Source: Basidiobolus meristosporus CBS 931.73 (lineage: Eukaryota > Basidiobolomycota > Basidiobolomycetes > Basidiobolales > Basidiobolaceae). Taken from it: DNA of 64,000 bases. Location: assembly GCA_002104905.1 (NCBI GenBank), contig MCFE01000031.1, forward strand, positions 154,346-218,345, written 5' to 3'. Below the pieces are notes generated by a model. It worked only from the letters and a program-made list of their open reading frames with translations. It was not told the DNA's origin and made no database searches. Shown here in pieces: positions 1 to 11,819 of this stretch. Numbering within the stretch: position 1 is the stretch's first letter; each line of letters begins with the position of its first letter. The translations under genes and the position numbers were made by a program.

Positions 1-94
1 ATGATTTAGGTAACATTGAATTCAAACCAATTTTATTTAGCATACATTCAAACTACGAGGAGAGCATGACTGCAGTCCACACAGTAGGTTCCAT

Positions 95-1726
95 TTAGGC
101 TCTACCAAGGCGTTTCTTGAGTTCCTGAATCATCTCGCTTCTAGAAATAGTGACACCACCGGCATTTTCTTGCTGTTTGGCTGACATATCTTTGATCTTA
201 ACGATTCCTTGCTCTAATTCATCCTTTCCAATAATAACTGCCCAGGGAATTCTGTCGCGATCACAGACGCTGAATTGTGCCTGGAGTTTGGGCTTGGCCT
301 TGTACATGTATTCTGCTTTAATGCCACTCTCCCAGAGTTCGGTGGCAATCTGCATACGCTCTTCAAGAAGACCATCACCGACTGCGATGACATATACTTC
401 GCACTCATTGGATTTAATGCTCTCCAATTGGCTTCTTCTCATGATGATGGAGAACACACGCTCGACACCAATGCTAAGTCCGACACAGGGGATGTTGCTC
501 TTTTTGCTACCACCGGCAAACATACCAACCAAGTTGTCGTAACGACCTCCGGCGGAAACGGATCCGATACGAGTTTGACTGTCATCATCACCAGCTTCCT
601 TGGCCTTCTTCTTCATTTCAGCGGTGATTTCTGGGAGAAGATTTTCTTCGACTACTGCCTCATAAATGACACCGGTATAGTAATCCAATCCTCTGGCAAG
701 ACTGAGATCAAAGGAGACATACTCCAAAACTTTGAAAATCTCAAGATATCTCAAGAATAGCTTCATGTCATTAAGACCAGCCTTGGCGCTAGCGTTGGCC
801 ATCAACACATCGTCTTGCTCCAATTTCTCCAAAAGATCCCGTCCACCCTTAAGTTTGACATATTCGCCAATCTTATCGGCAACAGCCCCATCGAGTCCCT
901 TATCTTGAGTCATCTCCTTACGGACATCAGCCCAAGGCATCTTATCCAACTTATCAACAGCAGAGGAGATGGTACGGATTTTGTCGGCGGGAACGCCACA
1001 AACTTCGAAGAGACCGTCGAGAATCTTTCTGTGGTTTACTTTAATGGTGAACTTTCCTACATCCAATGCGCTAAGGATCTCGACAACGATGCGGATGACC
1101 TCGGAATCAGGCACCATAGGCTCGTAGGTTCCGGCAATATCAAAATCGCACTGATAGAATTCTCTCATTCTACCCTTGGTCATAGCAGGCTGGTCACGAC
1201 GGTAGACCTTAGCAATTTGGTAGCGTTTGATGTTTTGGTAAGTAGTACCGTTCATTGCCAAGAAACGGGCAAAGGGAACAGTAAGGTCGTAACGAAGGGC
1301 ACATTTTTCACCACCTTGGTCTTCAAGATCGTAGATAAGTTTGCTATCTTCTCCGTATTTACCGGTCAAGATTTCTTTGAGCTCAAAGACTGGTGTATCA
1401 ATCGTGACACCACCGTGACGTTTGAAGACGTTGATGATGGTGGAGAAGATGTGTTCACGAATGGCCATTTCCTTGTCGTTGTAATCTTTGGTACCCTTGG
1501 GAGTCTTCAAAGTGAAGGCATTGCCCTTCTTCTTCTTGCCATCGGTGCTTTCACCTGTAAGTGCAGCAAGTTGCTTTTTCAAGCCCAGTAGGACGGCGAC
1601 TTCAGCATCAACCTCCGCCTTGTCAGCGTTTGAAATTTTGAGGGCACGTACTTTGTCCCCGACTTGGGTGATGGACTCTTTGAGGGATTCGACACTAGTC
1701 ATAACTGTAAGGCTACTTTGGGCCAA
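95..1726 (-). CDS. HTS1: Histidyl-tRNA synthetase, cytosolic type with N-terminal WHEP domain
   Basis: Single-exon 543-aa class II aminoacyl-tRNA synthetase that charges tRNA-His with histidine. Residues about 10-60 form a WHEP-type helical hairpin followed by a lysine run. The catalytic core starts near residue 75 (TPKGTKDYN). Motif 2 is visible as [14 protein letters not shown] and [17 protein letters not shown]. The histidine-specific motifs [12 protein letters not shown] and [13 protein letters not shown] are intact, and an anticodon-binding domain fills the C-terminus. A second in-frame Met at residue 9 could also start the protein; the first Met was kept because both give a complete WHEP domain. 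No obvious mitochondrial presequence is seen, so a mitochondrial form would need another start or another gene. Identification is secure. Confidence 0.96.
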   Translation of the reverse strand: MAQSSLTVMTSVESLKESITQVGDKVRALKISNADKAEVDAEVAVLLGLKKQLAALTGESTDGKKKKGNAFTLKTPKGTKDYNDKEMAIREHIFSTIINVFKRHGGVTIDTPVFELKEILTGKYGEDSKLIYDLEDQGGEKCALRYDLTVPFARFLAMNGTTYQNIKRYQIAKVYRRDQPAMTKGRMREFYQCDFDIAGTYEPMVPDSEVIRIVVEILSALDVGKFTIKVNHRKILDGLFEVCGVPADKIRTISSAVDKLDKMPWADVRKEMTQDKGLDGAVADKIGEYVKLKGGRDLLEKLEQDDVLMANASAKAGLNDMKLFLRYLEIFKVLEYVSFDLSLARGLDYYTGVIYEAVVEENLLPEITAEMKKKAKEAGDDDSQTRIGSVSAGGRYDNLVGMFAGGSKKSNIPCVGLSIGVERVFSIIMRRSQLESIKSNECEVYVIAVGDGLLEERMQIATELWESGIKAEYMYKAKPKLQAQFSVCDRDRIPWAVIIGKDELEQGIVKIKDMSAKQQENAGGVTISRSEMIQELKKRLGRA

Positions 1727-2008
1727 AGTGGCTTCTCACTGTATGGCCGCCTTCTAGGGGAATTTTTTTTCATTTTTTCGATTTTTTTAACACAACATAC
1801 ACTCCGATTACCTTGATCAATCGATTTGTGAAGTCGGATAGCGCTAATCAAGCGACTGATCCATCAATCTCGGCAGATATCTTGGGTTGCCACACAATGA
1901 GTAATAATGAGAAAGACAAGATTCGCTTCAAGTGACGAAGTGATTTATTGAAATCTGTACAAAATATACCATGTGAGGTGTAGAACCAAGGTGCCAATAA
2001 ATGCGCGC

Positions 2009-3355
2009 TTATTCACGTCCGGTGAGCTCTTTGGTTTCTTGAACAGTGGCTTCAAGATCTTCACTGACGTATTTATCGAAAAGATCCTGCTTTCTTCTTC
2101 GGACAAGAAAGCCCTCCACATCCTTCTGAGATGGAACATCCACGTGGGCAATAAACTTCACTTCGGAGTTATCCACATCGCCCTCAGCCACAGAAATGCT
2201 GGCTGGCTCTCGGGAGATGCTTCCTTCGCCTCCTTTCCTCTTCCTGCCCTTGGCGGTTCCTTGGTCATACTCCACCAGTATAAGGTCGTTGCTTTCTTCC
2301 AACCTAGCCCTCACTTGAAGGGAAAACCGGGTTCAGTACGGAGCCTGTTTCCGAAGGTAAACAAGGATACTTACGCTCTTTCTCTTGCTTTTCCTCGTAT
2401 TCCAATAAAATACCATCGTCTTCATCGCGATAGCCGTAATAGTCGGCATTGACATTCTTATACATCTCGTAGCGCGACTTGGATTCTACCTCTTGAGCGG
2501 CTGGATTCACCCGTAGCGAAGTTGGCCGTAAGTACGCTATTCACTGATTGGCCAGATAAATACGTTACCTTCCACTTCAAACAACTCCTTCACCCCAGGC
2601 AGCTCTCTCGCTCGACCAAAGTACCTAGAAAAGATGAAAAGTGAGGGGCAGTCCACCGGCAAGCCTTAATCTCGGAGATTTTACTTGTATCCACGGTTCC
2701 CAGGCACCGATTTGCCTTCATTGTCAATTATTCGCGGTGCTATTCTCTAATTACGCGAATTGAACGTGAGCTTATTCTGGTGTTGACGAACAGTCGACTC
2801 GACTGAACTATACCCTATAATCCGGACCGCCTAGATCTTTTATCTGTCTTTCCCAATGACCCTTCTCTCGAATGAGCTTGTTGATCTCGTCGTTCATATC
2901 TCTGACCTGATAATCCGAAAGTCCGGCTGTCAATGAAAGAGGTAAAAGTAAGTATACGGCATTATGGCGGCCTCACTCGATACACTCCAGCCAAACTAGT
3001 ACGATCCTACTAGATTTATACATACAGTTCTGGATCTGGGTCACTTTGCGAGAAATTTCGTTGATAATTTGACGTCTCCATTTCTCTGCTTCCGGTAAAC
3101 TACGGCACTCTGAGGCTAGATAAGGTCTGCGCTCATTCTTGTTGAATCCTAGTTCTGCGGCTCTGGCATCGCGGAACCGATGGAGCATAGATCTGGAAAA
3201 TAAATTACACGCTTTCTTAGTAAACAATGGTCGGAATGGGAGCCAAGGTGGGCGGGTATTACTGAGCCTTTTCTTCATTACGTGCCTAGATAGGGTTAGG
3301 TAGGTATGTTTAGAGACATGTTTGGGTGTAACGAGTAAAACGGAGAACATACCAT
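2009..3355 (-). CDS. ISY1: Pre-mRNA-splicing factor ISY1 (Prp19/NineTeen complex), 8 exons
   Basis: Spliceosome component of the NineTeen complex. Exons (minus strand) are 3355-3353, 3285-3263, 3192-3026, 2926-2814, 2746-2685, 2624-2569, 2536-2375 and 2313-2009, giving 296 aa. All phases agree and no stop is created. The protein opens [18 protein letters not shown], followed by [55 protein letters not shown] and [11 protein letters not shown], all matching the ISY1 family from end to end. The first coding exon is the ATG alone, directly followed by the donor GTATGT, so the start codon is separated from the second codon by an intron. The last intron acceptor (CAAG before 2313) is the least certain boundary. 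It shares a 283-bp divergent promoter with the next gene. Confidence 0.93.
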
Positions 3356-3638
3356 CTCTACGATACAGGTTCGCTTGTACAAGCAACGGTGGAGGAAGTT
3401 GGATTAAAAGGGAGGTTTAATCAAAAACGGCAAGATATCCCGACTCGCAACAATCTAATCAACCTGCGAGCATTTCGTGACGACGGGCATCCCCTCCGAA
3501 ATTTTTGAATTTGAAATTTCCAAATCATGGGATTCCGAATTGGAAAAAAGATTTTGAATTTATTCGTCTAAGAAAAACTTTTGCTTAGTTGTGTTTGCCG
3601 AGACTCAAGCTTATCAGTACTTCGTCTTTATTTTGAAT
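3356..3638. promoter_or_regulatory. Divergent promoter region between ISY1 and MRPL4
   Basis: A 283-bp gap between two start codons pointing away from each other, so it must carry the promoters and 5' leaders of both genes. It is AT-rich and contains an inverted AATTTTTGAATTTGAAATTTCC-like stretch around 3499-3560. No clear TATA box was identified. Confidence 0.6.
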
Positions 3639-4245
3639 ATGAGTTTCGTTAGCAGAGCATTCCAAGCGATAAATAGGGTTAAATGCGCCGGTTTCAGACC
3701 CAGAGGGATGGAGGAATTTTTCGAGGGTGGCATGGCCCTTCCCAAGGAGCAGCCCAAGACCGGTAAAGTCTTTCTCTCTCTTCCCAGACAACCAGACATC
3801 CTCCTAACCACCAGCGTTCAACATGTATAGGCCGCTCTTGGAGAGCCGGAGAGTTGCGTAACAAGAGTTTCGAAGACCTGCATAAGCTTTGGTATGTTGT
3901 GCTCAAGGAACGCAACATGTTGGCCAGTCAAAATGAAGAAGCCAAGCGTTGGGGAATCACCGAGCAATTCTTCACCAACAAGACCAGAGTCATTAAGGTT
4001 TGTTGAGTGGTTTATTTCCTTTGCAGGGTTTCCGTGTGAACTTCTGGCTCACCCGGTGCTTTCGCTTTCTCTAGTGCAAGAAGACCATGGCCAGAATCAA
4101 GTCGGTCCTCAACGAGCGTCGCATAGAATGGGAGAAGGCACAGAAAATCGTCAAGCAAAATGCCAAGGATGAAGCACCCACTGTTACTGAAACCACTGGC
4201 CGTAAGAGCTCCAAGAACAGAACTAAGGGCGCTAAGCATCAATAG
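3639..4245 (+). CDS. MRPL4: Mitochondrial large-subunit ribosomal protein uL29m (MRPL4/MRP-L47 family)
   Basis: Exons 3639-3762, 3831-3997 and 4075-4245 give 153 aa. The conserved family block reads [21 protein letters not shown] followed by [19 protein letters not shown], typical of the MRP-L47/uL29 mitochondrial family. The C-terminal half is basic and helical ([17 protein letters not shown]), as expected for rRNA contact near the exit tunnel. The N-terminus ([16 protein letters not shown]) is basic and amphipathic, consistent with mitochondrial import. All three splice junctions are canonical (GTAAAG/TAG, GTTTGT/TAG). Several overlapping open frames here are only shadows. Confidence 0.9.
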
Positions 4246-6614
4246 ACATCCCCTTCATTATACATATACACAGTGAGATAATAACAATAAACACATTCAT
4301 CATGCATATTTGTTATAAAGATCGGTTCCATTGGTATGGCGGAGGTGTATTTATGGTGCTCTGTAGTGTTGAAATCATTCCTACAAGTCCTGGTACACAA
4401 GCATTGACCTGTCGGAAAAAACCAGTTAGCATCTTACAATTCTGTGATTAAAGCTGGCTCTAACATTGCTTGGCAATAATTGTTTGGAATCTTGAAAAAG
4501 CAAAGAGTGCCCTTGAACCCCTGCTACAATCTCATATAACCATCTCTATGATACAGCCTTAGCTCTGGTTCTGTGCAATTCATGCATTCACTTGAACCTT
4601 AGGTAACTTATCCACTAGAAAAGTATCAATTCACCCATTTGCAATACTCCTAAACCAGGTGGACAGTATGTACTTTTCCGGATCCTCAATAAAGCTCATT
4701 AGATTACATTCTCTGGCTGGGCGACGATGGGAACAAATTCACTTACACCTCATGTCTAAATGTTTACCATATCCGCATACAAAGGACAGCGCATCCAAGG
4801 CTGCCGATTAATAATATTGAGTTGATTCCGTTTTCGTGGTTAATTAAAGCCAACGATTTTATGATGCATGAGGCTCTTATCATGCCGCCAAGTTGGTCTC
4901 CATCCCAAACAACCCGCCGAAATGAATTTGGCTACAGGGCCTCATCCATTAGTGGAATAAGGGGGATCCGACGCTACCAGTTTGGTAGAATGACAATGAT
5001 CAAATGTGGAGCTCCTATTAGTGCGGCATCCCTATTCATGAAGAAAAATCGAGTTAAACTTAGGCTGCATTTGAAGAAAAAATGTTCTCACCGTGTGGGA
5101 TAGGAGTACTCAGATGTAGATTACTGTTTGCTAGCCCATCACCGCGCTGCCAAATCCGACCGTAAACGGGTACATTCCCATCTTCCCTGTCACTGACGAA
5201 TCTATACAAGATCGATATCTAGGATGGCACATGCTATGGTCAACTGATGGAAAATGGGAAATGATTATCTCGAATGTGTGACCAGTGTCACTTTACGTAT
5301 ATGTTCAAAAATGTCATCTCTGATGTGAACTCCAGATAAACTTTCACACACCTGCGAGCATACTGTAAGCTCCATCGGTGAGAAAATGCTGAAATCCGGA
5401 AGGCTTGGGATTATCCTTGCCCATCCGAGAATCCCCGAGGTCCAGTTTAACCATATGACAGGATGCCCGACTGCTTTTATAACCGGCTGGGGGAAGATTA
5501 TTCGCATACTCTCACTTCCACATGAAAATACATGGCTTGGCCACCAAGATTGACTGCAATCAAGATTCTCGCCATATAAGGATGCCTCATTAGGAGTCAA
5601 CTGATTGTCACCAAAGTTTTGCATTCCAAAGTGAACCATGGACTGGGATCAATCGAAAATCTCATGTGGCCTGGCGCGTCGAAATGGCAGTGTAACGCAT
5701 TGTGTCATACATCCATCAGTCATCTAATGTCAGCATTGGCTAGCTGTCACTTGAGTACTTTGACATCTCGGGGGGTTTCGGAAAGCCCTTATCTCTTATC
5801 ACCCGTATCGTCAGGCTCAGAAATACTAGTAACCTGTGTAACACAGATGATCTATCCAAGCGGCGTCTAGTCTAACAGGTCGCCCACTGCGCACCATTCA
5901 ATTCATCCATAGCAGTCGCAGACACAGTCCAACCTTAAAAAAGCAAGTCTTGCAAAATCCCGATAAGTTCCACTTTGATACATCGTTAATCTCTTGATTA
6001 TTAAGACAATTAGCAGCGGGTGGCTAAATTAATTGAGTCGCCAGCATTCGAGGCCAGAACAGTAGATCCTTTGTCTATTTGATGTTACTTGTTTGTGCCG
6101 AAACGGTCGATGGAGGCTGGAGGTTTTAATTAAGGTGCGGGCTCCTGGCACGCAAGTGAGCAATTTAGTGAAATGAAATGTGTAGGGGGAGGTTGAGCTA
6201 GGCGAGTGAGCTAGGAGGTAGTTCAGTTACATCCAGGCAATCCAGGATAATCCTGCACTTATCGGCACGGAGATACATAGATTAGCCTCAGAATCGGCGG
6301 ATTCCCATGATTATCCACGCCCTTCGGAAGCGGTGATCAAGTGAGACCCTCATAATAGCTGTCAAACGGTTTGCTGGAACTAAATCAAGTAATGACAAAA
6401 CGATAGTAGCCGTTTAATGGTGACCAACCGAGTCTACAAATGGATCTGACCCTGGTGCTTGTGAACGACTTGATTAAAATACAGTACTAGTGGTGGACGG
6501 GGTGAGGCGAAAATATCAACATGCAAGGAGCGGATATCATTACATTAGTGGGGAGGAGCGGGAGTTGTACAAGAGGATGGAGAGGTGGGAATATTCAATA
6601 TTATAATGTAATCT
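4246..6614. other. Non-coding stretch (about 2.4 kb) downstream of MRPL4 and of the homeobox gene
   Basis: No open frame here is supported by a recognisable protein or by consistent splice sites. The longest frames (4822-5103 plus, 5265-5639 minus) have unbiased composition and no family resemblance. It holds the convergent 3' ends of MRPL4 and the homeobox gene, with AATAAA-like signals near 4284. The rest may be regulatory DNA or an unrecognised non-coding RNA. Confidence 0.6.
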
Positions 6615-7349
6615 CTAGTATAGCTTCTGCTTCTTCAGGTAGGAGGACTTCTTTGATAAAGATCCCGAAGAATATCTACGCTTGCTAGAGCTGGTTTCCT
6701 CTCTTTGGGCCTCTCCGGAGAATTGTATCAATTCCAGGTCGCAGCCCTGTCTTCCGAGCTCGCCATTTGCCTGGGCACTTTCGATCATGGGCTGCAGGAT
6801 TCTTCTGCGAGCGTTGATGAACCAGTTGCTGATCTGATTCATGGTGAGTTTGGTTTCCATTGCTAGGGAGATCTTTTCATCTTCAGTGGGATATGGGTGC
6901 TTCACGTGCTTGGCCAGCCATGATTTCAAAATAGCGGTGACTGCTTTGGGAAGGTTGCCCCGACGCTTCTTTTGGTTTGGTTTGGTAGGGGTGGTGATCT
7001 CGGAGCTGTTCTCAAACGAGGATGGTGCTTCAGCGTATGTGGGTGATGGGGATAGGGATGCGCTGGAGCACGATGAGTCGGAGCTTACGCTTTCCCTGTC
7101 GGCCTCATAGTGGACAGGCTCAGGGGCGTAGCTGTAGCCAGTCCATTCTTTGGCGTTGTGGAAGAGCATCTCTTCAATGCGCTCTTTGTGTCCGCCAATG
7201 TAGCTACGAGGTTGCTGATCATTATGAATGATGACGACAGGGCTAAATACTCGTGGCTATTGATGGAAGATGGATTAGATGGAATGTTTACATGCAGAGG
7301 AGTGTTTCATGCGAACCTTAGAATCAGGGTAAGAAAGGTGAACGGCCAT
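6615..7349 (-). CDS. TALE-class homeodomain transcription factor
   Basis: Two exons (7349-7317 and 7256-6615) give 224 aa. The start [11 protein letters not shown] joins in frame to [13 protein letters not shown]; the intron donor is GTTCGC, also used in the Hook gene of this window. The homeodomain spans about residues 120-180. It begins [19 protein letters not shown], has the three-residue loop extension (HPYPTEDEK) and ends with recognition helix [11 protein letters not shown], whose WFINARRR core defines TALE proteins (Meis/Pbx/Cup9-like). Before it lies a Ser/Thr-rich acidic region that may activate or be phosphorylated; after it is a basic tail ([12 protein letters not shown]). Targets cannot be inferred. 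It is flanked on both sides by about 2.4 kb without genes, in contrast to the compact surroundings. Confidence 0.9.
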
Positions 7350-9778
7350 GTCAAGTGTCAGTCAATAATACGATGGAACAGGTGCGATGACTATGTCGGT
7401 TGAGGAGGCACAAGAATATGGGCAGCCTAGGAACCAACGGGCCTTTTTATAGATTCCATAGCGATTGTTGATTGATGCGTGTAGTAATTCATCATTAAAA
7501 TCAGTGTAATGTGCCACAAGCATCTAAGGTGTTAAATGGTAATTACAAGGAAATGTGATAATCAGCACTCAACCGATCACAGCAACGGCTCAGTGTTTTG
7601 AGTGTTTCATTCATCGCTAGTTGTGCCTTCAGAAACCAAGTTAATAATTCAATGCTCATGCACACCACCTGAGGAATTAGGGCAAAAGGGGCATTTGGAT
7701 TGGGGTGATGTCAAAATGCGTTTGAGTTTGGACTAACTCGGTTGTTTCGCAATATTTCTGCATACAGGAGGACATGCATTAGTGAAGAATTTGTTTCAAT
7801 CGTGTAAATTCGGGTGAAATGAGCTTGAAAGGCGAGCCGTGTAACACAGCAAATTTGTTCAACTTCAGACCTGCTACGGATGATAATCTAGGTGGTGATC
7901 TCAATGTTGCATGCAATGATTTAGTCGAAAGGTATTTACAATGTAAACCGACATGTATCTACAATGCAGGCCAAACAAGTGCGTTGGAGCAACTCCCGGA
8001 TTTCTACGCTGTCCTCGAACCGGTTGGTTTGGGTTTCTCATGGCCAATTTAGTGGGAATGTTCATCACCCAAGAATGCACCACCCGTGCATTCTGCAAGG
8101 GACTGGAGGCGTGTTATGAAATTCAGCTCATCTGCCTGGTAACTGCTGCTAACCCATCGCTTCATCTTGGCTCTCTAGTCAGTGTGGTTAAGCTTTTCTC
8201 ATAGCACTTGGTTAACCAACCTTAAACGAGCCAGAACTAGGGAATTTTGAGGCGTGTGACTCCCTTCCTAAAGAGTAGCTCGTACACCCCACTGATATAA
8301 TTGATAGTGTCATTCATAAAAATTGTGGAGCGCTGAAACCTTATCAACGAAACAACCCTTTGTGGCTCTTTATCAAGCAAATCTATCCTCAGCTGATGAC
8401 TTCTTTATCGATGCAAATAAAATCACGGATAAATTAGTTTCTACGAAGCTTGAGCGCATCTCTCGCCCTCGCCCTCACCAGTATTGCATGACCAAAATAA
8501 TCAATTAGTATTATACGTGTTGTTATATTACTCCAACCTTCCCAAAGTGGTTCGGGTTGGTCGATGGTGTTCGATGACTACTATTGCGGCATTCCTCTTG
8601 AATGATGACAGTTTGCCATTTTGGAGTGACACCTGTCATTTCTTTCCGCTCCCCGACAATCTCCGATGGCTTTCTGGTTTGTAAGCCTTTCCTATCTACA
8701 CCATTGATGTTTTGTCCGTGGGTGAATCTTGGCCGGTTGACAAATGAACAATCTTCATCTCGCATCTCGCATGTATAGTACAACACAAGTAATTGGTGTG
8801 CAACAGAAGGGTCTTCAGTGAGTGAGGTTCCGGTGTAACGGCTTCAGGCCACGAGAGATGATGAGCCACTCGGCGGATTTAAGCTTCTATTTACATTGAT
8901 GCGGATAATCTTGAGTAGTTACCAAGCAGAGTGACCACTTTTGTCTGTCAAAGTGTGGGTTTATCTGCCCAGTCTGTCCACAAATCAGTGGTCAGGGTTC
9001 CGTGACCCGTATTATTTTCGGAGGCTACTGATGTGTACTCTACCGATGTGACTGCCATGGAAAAATACTACTGCTAAATGTGCAGCCCATATCTATAATT
9101 CCGTTGGCACGGCACGTGCTTGACAATTGGGGATGCAAGTTATCTCCAAATATTTTGATGGGGCTGTTTGGTAGTATGAAATGAGTAGATGCATGTTGCC
9201 CAAGTGGAACTGGTTCAGTTTGAAGGCTCTGGAGGGGCACTCCACATTGAACAAAGGATCTTCAGTACTCTATTCCCAGGCTATAACACCCACATTGCTG
9301 ATACTGATATGAATCCTATAGCATGACTGCCCTTCACTTGAGCAATGTGGCACATGCACTATCTAGTAGCATAGCTGCAAGAAATTCAGAGGATTCAAAT
9401 ATAGACCCTAAATAGTGGTCCAATATGACTGGGCAGTGCCCAAATAGCAGCAAAACAGCCAGTATGACCAGTGATTTGAGAGGAGGTTGCTTCGAAGATA
9501 GGGGTGAGAAGGGAGTAGTTACTCATACCTAATTAAAATTGGATCCATCGACTATATACTATAGGCTGTGTCATTGGCCCCTGATATCCCCTCCTCTCCC
9601 CCTAAACATGACTTGAGGGTGCGATATGTGCGTAGTGTATAAATACAAAGGAAAATGGAGAGAATTATTTGCGATTTGAGCTGGTGAATTTGACTTCTTT
9701 GGTGTGTAGGCTTCGCGAAACCCATCTTTTCTCCTCAAGTAATCAGTCAAAATTCCGACCAACACTCACAAAGATAGG
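7350..9778. promoter_or_regulatory. Long gene-free region upstream of the homeobox gene and CCHC gene
   Basis: About 2.4 kb between divergent start codons (homeobox to the left, zinc-knuckle gene to the right) with no supported coding sequence. Open frames here are short and lack family resemblance. By position it is the regulatory region for the homeobox transcription factor. No specific binding site was recognised. Confidence 0.5.
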
Positions 9779-10320
9779 ATGTCCCAACGCAGGACTGGGT
9801 ATTCCATTTGTTATAATTGTGGCGCTCCTGGACACCAAGCGAAACAGTGCAGTAAGGCAGAACCCGTCTGGTAATTAGTTAATTTTCTCTAGGCCAATAT
9901 CCCAATCGTAACCAATGAACATCTACTAGCTACAACTGCAACGAGACTGGCCACCTTAGCCGGGACTGTGACGAACCAGTTGCTACCAAAAAGTGTTATC
10001 GTTGCGAGTCGACTGAACATTTGTCGCGAGACTGCCCTGTAACTCTAGCCGACGGACCCGAGTGCTACAAGTGCGGCAAGTCTGGCCATTATGCAATTGG
10101 ATGCCCCGAAAATGTTGGCAAGTTCAACAAATCGTGCTTTACTTGTGGTGAGTTTGGCCACCGATCCAAGGATTGCACGAACGAAAGCAAATGCTACAGC
10201 TGCGGTAAGACCGGACATATCTCCACCGATTGCTCACAAGTAGGCCAAGTCTGCTATGGATGCGGTGAGAATGGTCACATCAAGAGTGACTGTCCTGATA
10301 GAATGGCTAAGGTCAACTAA
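9779..10320 (+). CDS. GIS2: CCHC zinc-knuckle nucleic-acid-binding protein (CNBP/Gis2/Byr3 family), seven knuckles
   Basis: Exons 9779-9870 and 9930-10320 give 160 aa made almost wholly of seven C-X2-C-X4-H-X4-C knuckles. They are CYNCGAPGHQAKQC, CYNCNETGHLSRDC, CYRCESTEHLSRDC, CYKCGKSGHYAIGC, CFTCGEFGHRSKDC, CYSCGKTGHISTDC and CYGCGENGHIKSDC. Seven knuckles in about 160 aa matches yeast Gis2 and animal CNBP, which bind single-stranded G-rich nucleic acid and influence translation. The intron falls between knuckles 1 and 2: exon 1 ends in TG and the acceptor supplies C, restoring the first Cys of knuckle 2. An earlier GTAAGG donor was rejected because it breaks that knuckle. Confidence 0.95.
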
Positions 10321-10515
10321 AAGCAATTTCCCACCAATCCTAGCCCATAATTTATTCTTTTACCCAAGAGCCTCTTCATAAATAAATACTGGTTGAACGT
10401 TACTGACATCAATTATTGGTCCCATGACGAATCCCTGATCTTTCCAATTTGATTAGAAATTCTCTCACCAAGGACTTTGGGCAGTATTGTGCTTTAGGCG
10501 CTCACCTCCGCCAGT

Positions 10516-11333
10516 ATGATAAAGTCAGTGCTGATATTCAATAATCACGGGAAGCCTCGGTTGATGAAATTCTACCAGCAGATCGTAAGAACACTGAGTC
10601 TACCTCGAGCATCTTTCGAAACCATCGGTTTACTTACATTGGTTTCCCTCTTAGGATGTTACTATTCAACAAAAGATTCTAGAGGAAATATTCAGTCTGG
10701 TCTCTGAAAGACTAGATACCGAGTGCAACTTTCTGGAGGGAAGCACGCTTTTGGGGGGACCTGACACTCGCATCATTTATCGAAACTACGCGACTTTGTA
10801 CTTTGTGTTTGTGGTGGATTCCTCGGAGAGCGAGCTCGGAATATTAGACCTGATTCAGGTAAGTAGGACCCCCCTGTCGCTACCATATCCTTTTACTTAT
10901 ATAGAGCACGAAACAGGTGTTTGTCGAAAGCTTGGACCGCTGTTTTGAGAATGTCTGCGAGCTCGACTTGGTATTTTAAACACGACTTTAAGTTATTCCT
11001 CCCCTCTTTCTAATAGCTTACATCCCCCCCCCCTACCTGTAGATTTTCCATTGGGAGGAGGTAATTAATGGCAGTTGATATTTCTGTTCAACCCTCACTT
11101 TCTAATTCTCTGGTTTAGATTCATCATATTTTAGCTGAAGTGGTCACCGGTGGTATGGTAAGTGCACAATATCAGACAACATGAATATAAGCTAACACTG
11201 CCCTGTGCAGGTTCTTGAGACGGACCTTGAGAAGATTACCCTAGCTATCCGGGAGGCAAACAAGTTGAAGAAGTCCAGTAGCTATACAATGTCTTCCATG
11301 AAACTAGATCAGCGTAGAAACTTCATTGGATAA
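10516..11333 (+). CDS. APS3: AP-3 adaptor complex sigma subunit
   Basis: Exons 10516-10584, 10655-10858, 10917-10970, 11043-11060, 11119-11157 and 11211-11333 give 168 aa. The protein begins MIKSVLIFNNHGKPRLMKFY and contains ATLYFVFVVDSSESELGILD, IFHWEEIHHILAEVVTGGM and VLETDLEKI. This matches AP-3 sigma rather than AP-1 or AP-2 sigma (the IFNNHGKPR start and the DLIFH segment are AP-3 type). It is the small subunit of the AP-3 coat that carries cargo from Golgi/endosomes to vacuole or lysosome-related organelles. One exon is only 18 nt (11043-11060, IFHWEE). Its existence is required by the family alignment and both flanks carry GT/AG signals. Confidence 0.94.
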
Positions 11334-11819
11334 ACACGACATCTTGTAAAATATTCAGCCACTCCTTTGAGATGTAAAGCTTTAATCACCTAGAGGGATG
11401 TTATGTAAATCTTTGGCGCACTTCACTTTCAGAAAGTATAGATCCATCAAAATAAATCAGCGTCACTGAAAAATTTTTGGTCTTCAATCATGCATCCTAT
11501 CACGTGGGAGGGTGGTGAACTCCAAAGTGCGATGAATTTAGGTTAAAATCCCAAGGACAGGATTCAACTTAGGCATACTGCTAAACAAAGCATTCATTTA
11601 TTTGTGGGATTTTTTTTTACTCTATTAAAGCTGCACCATTCCCTTCTTTCTTTTCCCAAGGGCAGCGAATATACACGAATACAAATATACCATATTTTAA
11701 GCTATTTGGTAAGCCCCTAGAGATAAACCCTTGGTTTTTTTTCTATTTTCCTCCGGCGGTATTTTTATGAAGCCAAGTTACGAGCCATTCTAATCTCTCT
11801 CACACTCGATCGGTAGATA
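11334..11819. promoter_or_regulatory. Intergenic region, APS3 terminator and PABPN1 promoter
   Basis: A 486-bp region without coding sequence. It contains pyrimidine-rich tracts (CCCTTCTTTCTTTTCCC at about 11640, TTTTTTTTCTATTTTCC at about 11735) in the expected leader of the downstream gene. No conserved operator was recognised. Confidence 0.45.

Noticed and set aside
815-1591. 258-aa plus-strand frame over HisRS
   Set aside because: Shadow of the HisRS gene on the other strand.
5265-5639. 124-aa minus-strand open frame in the gene-free region
   Set aside because: Composition looks random and no domain is recognisable.
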